Part shown: positions 1 through 5,551 of the stretch, one piece after another
How the letters are laid out: each line of letters starts with the position of its first letter
Position numbering within the stretch: the first letter of the stretch is position 1
Source: JBKHDT01 sp049974825
GTDB lineage: Bacteria > Pseudomonadota > Gammaproteobacteria > Halothiobacillales > Halothiobacillaceae
DNA length: 5,551 nucleotides
Direction: 5' to 3'
NCBI GenBank assembly: GCA_049974825.1
Contig: JBNGDJ010000133.1
Coordinates: 1 to 5,551 of the forward strand
Translations under genes and position numbers: made by a program
Notes under the pieces: generated by a model
What the model saw: the letters and a program-made list of their open reading frames with translations, nothing else
What the model was told of the DNA's origin: nothing
Databases searched by the model: none

Positions 1-80
1 GCAGGGCGAGACTCGGGAGCCGAAAGACCCGGATCGCCCGCGGCGTTCCGGCAGCGAGCGCCCCTCCCGCCTCGGCCAGG

Positions 81-109
81 GCCCGCGTTACAAAAAGACT
101 GACGCGGGC
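81..109. repeat. 8-bp inverted repeat with 13-nt loop
   Basis: GCCCGCGT (81-88) and ACGCGGGC (102-109) are exact reverse complements around a 13-nt loop that contains an A5 run on the plus strand (T5 on the minus strand). The T run sits in the loop, not after the stem, so this is not a standard intrinsic terminator. It may be a second 3' structure behind the pilSR terminator, or chance in GC-rich DNA. The left edge (1-120) has no gene I can support: all three plus frames stay open for 100 bases or more, with no recognisable protein in any of them. Confidence 0.4.
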
Positions 110-131
110 ATGCCACTAAACCGAGCGAAAC

Positions 132-162
132 CGGCCCCGGGACGAAGAACATCCCGGGGCCG
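132..162 (-). terminator. Probable terminator of the pilSR operon
   Basis: CGGCCCCGGGA (132-142) and TCCCGGGGCCG (152-162) form a perfect 11-bp, very GC-rich stem with a 9-nt loop. It lies about 70 bases past the pilR stop. Read on the minus strand, the stem is followed by GGTTTCG, a short and imperfect T tract. On the plus strand no T run follows. This favours termination of leftward transcription from pilR, though the T tract is weak for an intrinsic terminator. It could also serve a rightward gene ending at the left edge. Confidence 0.6.
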
Positions 163-188
163 CTGCTGCGCAAAGTGCCTGATATTAG

Positions 189-202
189 GCTTTTGCCGTG
201 CC
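189..202 (-). promoter_or_regulatory. Weak sigma-54-like -24/-12 match
   Basis: On the minus strand, 202 to 189 reads GGCACGGCAAAAGC, which has the GG-N10-GC spacing of sigma-54 promoters and a good -24 element (GGCACG). The -12 side is AAGC where TTGC is usual. Transcription would begin near 178 and run into the hairpin at 162-132, so any product would be a very short RNA unless it reads through. PilR, encoded next door, is a sigma-54 activator, which is the only contextual support. A single match like this can arise by chance. Confidence 0.15.
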
Positions 203-232
203 CATGTGAAGGCCTGACGGGGATTTTTCCGC

Positions 233-1525
233 TCAATCGGTCGCCCGCCGGCCCAGGCGATGGGCCAGCTGGCGCTCGGTCAGGCCCACGCGCCGGGCCA
301 GGGCAGCAAAGTCCTCGCGCCCGGCAGTCGGCGCAAAAGCCGAACCCGGCGGCGGGGAGGCGGCTCCTTCCGGCAGGCCGAGCGCATCCGGCTCGATCCG
401 CTCCGAATCGCTCAGCGCGACGGCCCGTTCGAGCACGTTTTCCAGTTCGCGCACGTTGCCGGGAAAGTGATAGCTGCGCAAACGGGCCATGGCTTCGGGC
501 GAGAGCCGGCAACGCGCGCGGCCCTCGCGGTCCGCCAGCCGGGCAAGCAGGTGATCGAGCAATTCGGGCAGGTCTTCCAGACGCTCGCGCAAGGGGGGTA
601 CCACCAGTTCGATCACGTCGATGCGGTAGTAGAGATCATGCCGGAACCGCCCGGCGCGCACGGCCTCGACCAGATCCTGGTGGGAGGCGGACACGATCCG
701 GACATCCACCGGCTCCTCCTGGCTGGCCCCGACCGGTCGAACGCGACGTTCCTGAATGGCGCGAAGCAGCTTGACCTGGATATTCAAGGGCAGTTCGGCG
801 ATCTCGTCGAGAAACAGGGTCCCGCCGCAGGCCGCGCGAAACAGGCCGGGCGCATCGGACGAAGCGCCGGTAAAGGCGCCCTTGCGATGGCCGAAAAGCT
901 CGCTTTCGATCAGCTCGGCGGGAATCGCTCCGCAGTTGACGGGCACGAAGGGGCCGTCGCTGCGGGCACTGTGGGCATGAATCTGGCGGGCCACCAGCTC
1001 CTTTCCGGTCCCTGATTCACCGCGCACGAAAACCGGGGCCTGGCTTCGAGCGACACGGAGAATCTGGGCGCGCAGGCGCTCCATGGGCGCCGAACTCCCG
1101 ATCAGCAATGGCGGTGACGTACTTCCCGAGCTGCCGCCCCCCAGCCGCTCGCCACAGGCACGCAGTGCATCCCGAGCCAGCTGGCGCAGGGTTTTCAGAT
1201 CCAGGGGTTTGCTGACAAAATCGAAAGCACCACATTTGAGCGCGCGCACGGCCGCATCCACATGCCCGTGCGCGGTAATGACCGCCACCGGCAGCTGCGG
1301 ATGCCGTGCCCGGATCCAGTCCAGCAGGTCCAGGCCATCTCCGTCCGGCAAGCGCAGATCGCAGAGGCAGAAACTCACGCGTTCGCGGGCCAGCAGCCCT
1401 TGCGCGGCCTCGATGGTTCCGGCCCCCAGGCAATCTATGCCCTCGGCGGCCAGCGTCATCTCGACCAGCGCACGGATGTCCTCTTCGTCGTCCACGATCA
1501 GCGCGGTAATCTTGTCGGCGCTCAT
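233..1525 (-). CDS. pilR: PilR, sigma-54-dependent response regulator of type IV pili
   Basis: This is an NtrC-family activator of 430 aa that, once phosphorylated by PilS, drives sigma-54 RNA polymerase at target promoters, classically pilA. The receiver domain (about 6-120) has acidic pocket D12/D13, phosphoacceptor D56, T84 and K106. The AAA+ domain (about 141-385) has Walker A GESGTGKE (169-176), the sigma-54 contact GAFTGA (216-221), Walker B GGTLFLDE (234-241), arginine fingers in GRFRHDLYYR (292-301) and FPGNVRELEN (354-363). After a Pro/Ala-rich linker comes a short helix-turn-helix (about 406-427). The usual first helix of the Fis-type domain is missing, yet the length is near that of known PilR proteins. 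The ATG at 1525 overlaps the pilS stop as ATGA, with GGAGG 13 nt upstream. A GTG at 1558 would add 11 residues lying wholly inside pilS and is less likely. The call as PilR, not another NtrC paralogue, rests on the adjacent pilS and overall similarity to PilR. Confidence 0.93.
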   Translation of the reverse strand: MSADKITALIVDDEEDIRALVEMTLAAEGIDCLGAGTIEAAQGLLARERVSFCLCDLRLPDGDGLDLLDWIRARHPQLPVAVITAHGHVDAAVRALKCGAFDFVSKPLDLKTLRQLARDALRACGERLGGGSSGSTSPPLLIGSSAPMERLRAQILRVARSQAPVFVRGESGTGKELVARQIHAHSARSDGPFVPVNCGAIPAELIESELFGHRKGAFTGASSDAPGLFRAACGGTLFLDEIAELPLNIQVKLLRAIQERRVRPVGASQEEPVDVRIVSASHQDLVEAVRAGRFRHDLYYRIDVIELVVPPLRERLEDLPELLDHLLARLADREGRARCRLSPEAMARLRSYHFPGNVRELENVLERAVALSDSERIEPDALGLPEGAASPPPGSAFAPTAGREDFAALARRVGLTERQLAHRLGRRATD

Positions 1526-3135
1526 TCTTCGGATGTTTCCTCCGCGTTGTCGGCCCACATGGCCGCCGGCAAGGTAATCACGAAACAGCTGCCCGTCGGA
1601 CGGGGCTCAAAGTCCAGGGAGCCGCGGTTGGCCTGCATCAGCTCCCGACCGATATACAGGCCCAGACCCGTCCCGGCCGAAGACGTGGTAAAAAACGGCT
1701 CCCAGAGCTGGTCCAGCCGATCGGCCTCGATACCTGGCCCTTCGTCCAGCACCCGGAGTCGAACCCGGCCCCGCTGTGCCCCCTGCAGCACAAAGGACAG
1801 CGCGAGGCGCCCCTGAGCATTGCGGCCATGCTCCATGGCATTGCGCACGAGATTGTCCACCACCTGGGCCAGATGCGCCGGATCCACACGCGCGCAAATG
1901 GGACGCCCGGGAATCTGAACCCGCCAGTCCACGGATTCATCGGCCCAGCGCCCGTGATTGAGATCGACGTACTGCATCAGCCATCGATCCATGCGCAGCA
2001 CGCGGGACTGGACCTGGGGGCGGCGGGCAGCATCGAGTACGCCACGGATCAGCGTATCAATGCGCCGGCTCTGGCGGACAACAATCTCGGTCAGCCGCTG
2101 GGTCTGGGGGCCGTCCGCCTGCTCCTGCAGCAGTTCGGCAGCGTGCTGGATTGAGGACAGCGGGTTGCGTATCTCGTGGGCGATGCTCGCGGTCAGACGA
2201 CCGAGCGCCGCCAGCTTGACCTGCTGCGCCCGCTCTTCAAGATGACGCCGGTCAATCAGCAGCATCAGCACGCTGCGCTCGTCCAGCGACTTGATCTGCA
2301 CCTGCATGGGGCGAGGCTGATCGACTTCCTCGACCTGCCCCCCGGGGGCTTCAGTCCAGTCATTGAGCAGAGACAGGACCAGAGGATGTGCACGATCGGC
2401 CTCCGGCGGTTCGGAAAGCAGCCCCCGTGCGGCGGAATTGACGTACTGGACATGACCGGCGCGATCCGAAACCACCACGCCGTCATCGAACTGCTCCAGG
2501 ATGCGCAGCGACAGCCGGGACATCCGGGCAATCTCGGCTTCATGCTCGGCGCTCAGCGCTTCAAGCCCCTCGGCCCGCCGGGTCAGGGAGGAGACCAGGC
2601 CTGCAACGGTGAACAGCGCCATGCCCAGCGCCCCGGTTGCCGTGTAATCTCCCGAGTCGAGCACCCGGTCCATGATCAGCAGCGTGGTCTGCGCCAGACC
2701 GCCAATCGCAGCCACCGCCGCGTAGAAAAAGGCCGTTCTTGAATGCGCGAGATTGGCCGCCATGGCCACCGCGACCACGAGCAGCAGCCCCAACACCCCG
2801 CCGACCGGCTCGCCGGTGGCGTAAAGCAGCATCAGAAGAAAGCCGATATCGGCCAGAGAATACAGATGAACCTGCACCCGGAAAGGCAGCACACGCAATT
2901 CCAGAAGGAACTCGAAAGCCAGTGCCGCCAAAAGATAGGCCCAGGCCGTCCGGTCAAACAGCAGGGGCCGCCACTGACCCAGCGAGTCCGGCCCGACCTG
3001 GGTGATGGCCGCGGCCACCAGCGCCAGCGCCACCAGGATCCGGTAGGCGTTGACCAGCCGGATTCCGCGCCAGCGGTTTTGCTCCCCGGACAGCGGCACG
3101 CTTAACGCCGGTTGCCGGTTTCGTCGCGCTTCCAT
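1522..3135 (-). CDS. pilS: PilS, membrane sensor histidine kinase of type IV pili
   Basis: This is an inner-membrane sensor kinase of 537 aa that phosphorylates PilR. About six hydrophobic segments (near 31-47, 64-82, 92-108, 110-130, 135-155, 166-184) form the N-terminal sensor, as in known PilS. A PAS domain (about 207-292) follows. The HisKA H-box ASIAHEIRNPLSS carries the phosphorylated His at about 320. The ATPase domain has an N-box (NLVRNAMEHG, near 428-437), G1 DEGPG (464-468), FFTT (about 481-484) and G2 GTGLGL (488-493), so all catalytic motifs are present. I chose the ATG at 3135, which has GGGAG 11 nt upstream. It gives a 34-bp overlap with the preceding small gene. A TTG at 3159 lies further upstream. 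A GTG at 3099, just past the small gene's stop, is in frame but has no clear ribosome site. The gene ends inside the pilR start codon, so the two are translationally coupled. Confidence 0.94.
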   Translation of the reverse strand: MEARRNRQPALSVPLSGEQNRWRGIRLVNAYRILVALALVAAAITQVGPDSLGQWRPLLFDRTAWAYLLAALAFEFLLELRVLPFRVQVHLYSLADIGFLLMLLYATGEPVGGVLGLLLVVAVAMAANLAHSRTAFFYAAVAAIGGLAQTTLLIMDRVLDSGDYTATGALGMALFTVAGLVSSLTRRAEGLEALSAEHEAEIARMSRLSLRILEQFDDGVVVSDRAGHVQYVNSAARGLLSEPPEADRAHPLVLSLLNDWTEAPGGQVEEVDQPRPMQVQIKSLDERSVLMLLIDRRHLEERAQQVKLAALGRLTASIAHEIRNPLSSIQHAAELLQEQADGPQTQRLTEIVVRQSRRIDTLIRGVLDAARRPQVQSRVLRMDRWLMQYVDLNHGRWADESVDWRVQIPGRPICARVDPAHLAQVVDNLVRNAMEHGRNAQGRLALSFVLQGAQRGRVRLRVLDEGPGIEADRLDQLWEPFFTTSSAGTGLGLYIGRELMQANRGSLDFEPRPTGSCFVITLPAAMWADNAEETSEE

Positions 3136-3353
3136 GCGTCGGCGTGCTCCCAGCTGCAAAAGGTTTCACCATCCCGGCGCACGGCCTCGGACTCTGGCAC
3201 ATGCAGGCCGCAATGCCGGCAGGAGACGGCCTTCATGGCCGTCGGTGGCGCCCGTTCCTCGGACACCTGATCCCGGTCGCGCATGCGCAGGCGATGACGG
3301 AGGTAAAATCCCAGCCCGACAATCACCACGATCCAGAACAGCAACTTGTACAT
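3102..3353 (-). CDS. PP0621-like small membrane protein with a CxxC...CxxxH site
   Basis: This 83-aa protein is the first gene of the pilSR operon. The N-terminus is one hydrophobic segment (about 4-18) followed by a very basic stretch (RHRLRMRDR), which predicts an inner-membrane anchor with the C-terminus in the cytoplasm. The C-terminal part has C45xxC48, then C66 and H70 in the context FCSWEH, a spacing like small TRASH/YHS-type zinc sites. This architecture matches what I recall of the uncharacterised PP0621 family, known from pseudomonads. I could not check this by search, and no function is established. The ATG at 3353 is preceded by GAGA at about ribosome-site distance. A GTG at 3410 would add 19 charged residues before the membrane segment and is less likely. 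The 3' end overlaps pilS, which argues for co-translation with the sensor kinase. Confidence 0.75.
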   Translation of the reverse strand: MYKLLFWIVVIVGLGFYLRHRLRMRDRDQVSEERAPPTAMKAVSCRHCGLHVPESEAVRRDGETFCSWEHADAWKRDETGNRR

Positions 3354-3455
3354 GTCAGTCTCTGAACTCTTGAGAGTAAACTCTGCGCGCAGCCGTCTCT
3401 GGCGGCGCACAGAACCTTTTTTTCAAAGCATACACCCGGAGGTCCCGGCCGAAAC
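3354..3455. promoter_or_regulatory. Divergent intergenic region between the two operons
   Basis: Both operons must be transcribed from or near this 102-bp gap. No convincing -35/-10 pair stands out on either strand. What can be seen is an alternating set ACTCT-TG-AGAGT-AA-ACTCT (3366-3384), so AGAGT can pair with either flanking ACTCT, a run of seven T (3417-3423), and an AT-richer stretch (3421-3434) containing CATACA, which could be a weak -10 for the rightward genes. Assignment as a promoter region rests on gene orientation. Confidence 0.45.
3438..3442 (+). promoter_or_regulatory. Ribosome binding site of the YkgJ-family gene
   Basis: GGAGG lies 13 nt before the ATG at 3456. The core match is strong but the spacing is longer than usual. 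No other in-frame start lies closer, and the conserved NPCLSCGACC motif begins at residue 4, which fixes the start. Confidence 0.5.
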
Positions 3456-3893
3456 ATGCACGAGAACCCCTGTCTTTCCTGCGGTGCCTGCTGCGCGTTC
3501 TTTCGCGTGAGCTTCCACTGGATGGAGGCCGATCCCGACTGCGGAGGCACCGTCCCGCCCGAACTGACCGAACCGGCAGGGCGCCACCTGGTCGCCATGC
3601 GAGGCACCAACCAGCCCCAGCCCCGGTGCATCGCTCTGACCGGCACCATCGGCGAGGCCGTCCTGTGCAGCATTCACCCGAAGCGCAGCAGCACCTGCCG
3701 CCAGTTCAGCCGGTCCGGAGAATCCGGCCTGCCCAACCCTGACTGTGACCGCGCCCGGGCCGCATGGGGGCTTGCCCCTCTGCATCCTGTCGCGGCCGAG
3801 GCACTTGTGGTGCCCGATGCCAGCAACGATGACCATCCGGACGACCACCCGGACGGCGATCCGCGCCGACCTGGAACCCCGGATGCCGCCTGA
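3456..3893 (+). CDS. YkgJ-family cysteine-cluster protein (putative metal binding)
   Basis: This 145-aa protein belongs to the YkgJ / zinc- or iron-chelating CxxCxxCC family (PF03692-type). The signature is C6-x2-C9-x2-C12-C13 at the N-terminus, with further cysteines at 29, 58, 71, 81 and 97. C58, C71, C81 and C97 lie in the conserved contexts QPRC, CSI, STCRQF and NPDCDRAR. The fold is thought to bind a metal or cluster. The biochemical role is not established. There is no signal peptide or membrane segment, so it is probably cytoplasmic. After the conserved core (ending near GLAPL, about 107) comes an Asp/His/Pro-rich tail with a DDHP DDHP DGDP repeat (125-136), which I do not associate with the family. 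The stop overlaps or abuts the recQ start, so the two genes are likely co-transcribed and coupled. Confidence 0.88.
   Translation: MHENPCLSCGACCAFFRVSFHWMEADPDCGGTVPPELTEPAGRHLVAMRGTNQPQPRCIALTGTIGEAVLCSIHPKRSSTCRQFSRSGESGLPNPDCDRARAAWGLAPLHPVAAEALVVPDASNDDHPDDHPDGDPRRPGTPDAA
3828..3863 (+). repeat. Three imperfect 12-bp tandem units inside the YkgJ-family gene
   Basis: Three in-frame 12-bp units, gatgaccatccg, gacgaccacccg and gacggcgatccg, encode DDHP, DDHP and DGDP near the C-terminus of the YkgJ-family protein. Units one and two differ at three bases and code for the same four residues. The third differs more. This looks like an old tandem duplication in the poorly conserved tail just before recQ. 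Confidence 0.6.
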
Positions 3894-5424
3894 CAGCATG
3901 CCAACGACCGGAGACAACCTGCTCGAACTGCTCGCGCGGCACTTCGGGCACGCGGATTTTCGTCCAATGCAGGAGGACATCATTCGCGCAGTCCTCGAAG
4001 GTCAGGATGCCCTGGCGGTCATGCCGACCGGCGGAGGCAAGTCACTGTGCTATCAGCTGCCTGCCCTGGCGCGCGGCGGACTGGCAATCGTGGTGTCGCC
4101 CCTGGTCTCGCTGATGCAGGACCAGGTCCGGGCACTGCAGGAGCGCGGGATTCCGGCGGCCTGTTTGCACGCCGGGCTGACCAGAGAGGCCCAGCAGGAA
4201 ATCTCGGAGGGCGTCGACAGCGGAGAAATGAAGCTGCTGTATGCCTCGCCGGAACGCCTGCTGATGCCGGGGACGCTGGCCTGGCTGCGACGGCGACGCC
4301 CGGCCCTGCTCGCCATTGACGAGGCCCATTGCATTTCCCAGTGGGGCCACGACTTCCGGCCTGAATATCTTCGGCTGGCGGAACTGGCCCGGCATTTTCC
4401 GCATGCCCCGCGGCTCGCGCTGACCGCAACGGCCGACGAAACCACACAGCGGGAAATTCTTCAGCGCCTCGACATGCCGGACGCGCGGCGTTTTGTCAGC
4501 AGCTTCGACCGCCCCAACCTGCGCTACCGGATCGAGCAGTACGACGGCGATACCCGCAAGCGTCTGCTCTCGCTGATCCGCCAACACCATCCCGGCCAGA
4601 CCGGTGTAATCTACTGCCTGTCCCGCAAGCGAGTCGAGGCGGTAGCCGAATGGCTTCAGGGTCGAGGCATTCCGGCACTGGCCTATCACGCGGGACTGCC
4701 TGCCGAGACCCGGGCCAGACGGCTTCAGCAATTTCGCGAGGAGTCGGGGCTGGTGATCGTGGCCACTGTGGCCTTCGGCATGGGGATCGACAAGCCCGAC
4801 GTGCGTTTCGTGGCCCACCTGAACCTGCCGCGAAGCATCGAGGCCTACTACCAGGAAACGGGCCGCGCCGGGCGCGACGGTCAACCGGCCGATGCCTGGA
4901 TGATTCTCGGACCGGACGATGAATCCATGCTCGAGCGGATGATCGACCGCTCAAGCGCAAGCGACGTCCAGAAACGGGTCGCCCGACACAAGCTGATGGC
5001 CCTGCTGGGTCTTTGCGAATCAGCCGGGTGTCGCCGGCAGGCCCTGCTGAGCTACTTCGGGCAGGAGGCCCCGCCGACCTGTGGCAACTGCGACAACTGC
5101 CTGGAACGCAGCCGCGGCGAGGATGTCACCGAGGCGGCGCGCAAGGCCCTGTCCTGCGTGTACCGAGCGCACGGTGCCCCGGACGTATCTCACCTGGTCC
5201 GTGTGCTTCGCGGGGAGACTGACGAGCGAATCAGCGCGCTCGGGCACCACGACCTGAGCACATTCGGCATCGGTCGGGACCTGTCCTGGTTCGGATGGGA
5301 ACGGGTGTTCCGACAACTGGCCGCCCGCGGCCTGCTGGTCGTGGACGGCCTGGACGAGGGACGACCGGGCTTGTCACCACGATGCCGGCCCCTGCTTCAG
5401 GGGCAGACCCGCCTTCAGGTCTGA
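3883..5424 (+). CDS. recQ: RecQ ATP-dependent 3'-5' DNA helicase, lacking HRDC
   Basis: RecQ unwinds DNA 3' to 5' during recombination and fork repair. Positions are for the 513-aa form. FRPMQ (26-30) is motif 0, MPTGGGKS (47-54) Walker A, DEAH (146-149) motif II, followed by the RecQ aromatic-rich loop CISQWGHDFRPEY (about 149-161), TATAD (181-185) motif III, FGMGIDKP (298-305) motif V and QETGRAGRDG (324-333) motif VI. The zinc site is C383, C400, C403 and C406, and the winged-helix RQC domain fills about 410-513. The protein ends just after the RQC segment equivalent to E. coli VLRGESSLQL. The HRDC domain of the roughly 609-aa E. coli protein is absent, and no downstream frame in the window encodes one. 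The ATG at 3883 has GGA 7 nt upstream and overlaps the previous gene. An ATG at 3898, 4 nt after that gene's stop, is an equally possible start (508 aa). A GTG at 3745 is improbable because it lies deep inside the neighbour. Confidence 0.94.
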   Translation: MPPDSMPTTGDNLLELLARHFGHADFRPMQEDIIRAVLEGQDALAVMPTGGGKSLCYQLPALARGGLAIVVSPLVSLMQDQVRALQERGIPAACLHAGLTREAQQEISEGVDSGEMKLLYASPERLLMPGTLAWLRRRRPALLAIDEAHCISQWGHDFRPEYLRLAELARHFPHAPRLALTATADETTQREILQRLDMPDARRFVSSFDRPNLRYRIEQYDGDTRKRLLSLIRQHHPGQTGVIYCLSRKRVEAVAEWLQGRGIPALAYHAGLPAETRARRLQQFREESGLVIVATVAFGMGIDKPDVRFVAHLNLPRSIEAYYQETGRAGRDGQPADAWMILGPDDESMLERMIDRSSASDVQKRVARHKLMALLGLCESAGCRRQALLSYFGQEAPPTCGNCDNCLERSRGEDVTEAARKALSCVYRAHGAPDVSHLVRVLRGETDERISALGHHDLSTFGIGRDLSWFGWERVFRQLAARGLLVVDGLDEGRPGLSPRCRPLLQGQTRLQV

Positions 5425-5478
5425 ACCTCGCGAACAAGGCGGCGCCCCGAAAGGAACGATTACGCAGGGGAAACTCTG

Positions 5479-5502
5479 CACAAAGCCATCCTTGGCTTTG
5501 TG
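5479..5502. repeat. 10-bp perfect inverted repeat downstream of recQ
   Basis: CACAAAGCCA (5479-5488) and TGGCTTTGTG (5493-5502) are exact reverse complements around a TCCT tetraloop, 54 bp past the recQ stop. No T run follows on the plus strand, so it is not a typical intrinsic terminator, though it could protect or end the recQ mRNA. It stands out because its arms are AT-richer than the surrounding DNA. With the next hairpin it may form one palindromic repeat unit. Confidence 0.7.
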
Positions 5503-5539
5503 GGCTAACGCCAGCTAAACGCGTCAGCTGGCGGAGCCC
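5502..5539. repeat. Long imperfect palindrome with two-part stem
   Basis: The inner arms CGCCAGCT (5509-5516) and AGCTGGCG (5526-5533) pair exactly around a 9-nt loop containing the palindrome ACGCGT. The outer arms GGGCT (5502-5506) and AGCCC (5535-5539) also pair exactly, separated from the inner stem by an AA bulge on one side and a single G on the other. The outer arm shares base 5502 with the preceding hairpin, so the two are directly adjacent. A bulged two-part stem next to a second hairpin is reminiscent of REP-like elements, but only one copy is visible here and no family can be assigned. Confidence 0.6.
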
Positions 5540-5551
5540 GCGTTCAGACAC

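Noticed and set aside
4..39. Nested stem GGGCGA/TCGCCC and CGGG/CCCG
   Set aside because: The arms are short, interrupted and pure G/C in a GC-rich stretch, so chance is the simplest explanation.
2..217. A possible 3' end of a rightward gene at the left edge (plus frames ending at 102, 119 or 217)
   Set aside because: All three frames are open with similar third-base composition and none gives a recognisable protein. The longest runs through the strong hairpin at 132-162. It cannot be decided without sequence to the left.
260..1015. A 251-residue open frame on the plus strand, antisense to pilR
   Set aside because: It lies entirely within pilR, its product has no recognisable domain, and long antisense frames are expected opposite a GC-rich gene with strong codon bias.
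2176..2742. A 188-residue open frame on the plus strand opposite pilS
   Set aside because: It overlaps the conserved PAS and kinase coding sequence of pilS and has no recognisable motif.
4042..4884. A 280-residue open frame on the minus strand, antisense to recQ
   Set aside because: It is fully opposite the conserved helicase motifs of recQ and shows no domain of its own, so it is a shadow frame.
5500..5540. Integron attC-like site suggested by the GGCTAAC context beside hairpins
   Set aside because: The core does not fit RYYYAAC and no matching GTTRRRY partner is present, and there is no integrase or cassette array in the window.
5231..5551. A minus-strand open frame across the end of recQ and the downstream palindromes
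   Set aside because: Its first part is the reverse of the palindromic repeats and the rest is antisense to recQ. No motif or convincing start supports it.

Overview
The window is GC-rich, gene-dense bacterial DNA. The gene families (PilS/PilR, a PP0621-like small protein, a gammaproteobacterial-type YkgJ protein and RecQ) suggest a high-GC gammaproteobacterium. The sequence does not let me name a genus.

Layout: two divergent operons read out from a short intergenic region at about 3354-3455. The leftward (minus-strand) operon has three genes: a small membrane-anchored cysteine protein of the PP0621 type (3353-3102), the pilS sensor kinase (3135-1522) and the pilR sigma-54 response regulator (1525-233). 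Both junctions overlap: the small gene overlaps pilS by 34 bp, and pilS/pilR share an ATGA. Left of pilR, 1-232 has no gene I can support. It holds a perfect 11-bp GC-rich hairpin (132-162) that probably ends the operon, a second 8-bp inverted repeat (81-109), and a weak sigma-54-like GG-N10-GC match.

The rightward (plus-strand) operon has two genes: a YkgJ-type cysteine-cluster protein (3456-3893) and a RecQ helicase (about 3883-5424). They overlap or nearly abut. Beyond recQ, 5425-5551 carries two adjacent inverted repeats that look like a palindromic (REP-like) repeat unit or a structured 3' end.

How the genes work together: PilS senses a signal at the inner membrane and phosphorylates PilR, which activates sigma-54 promoters, classically that of the major type IV pilin pilA. 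No pilin or pilus-assembly gene lies in the window. RecQ unwinds DNA in recombination and repair, and the YkgJ-like protein probably binds a metal.

Nothing here is clearly a new system. The main oddities are a RecQ that stops before the HRDC domain just upstream of a palindromic repeat, a PilR whose C-terminal Fis-type domain has lost its first helix, a small TRASH/YHS-like zinc-site protein translationally overlapped with pilS, and a three-unit Asp/His/Pro repeat in the tail of the YkgJ protein.
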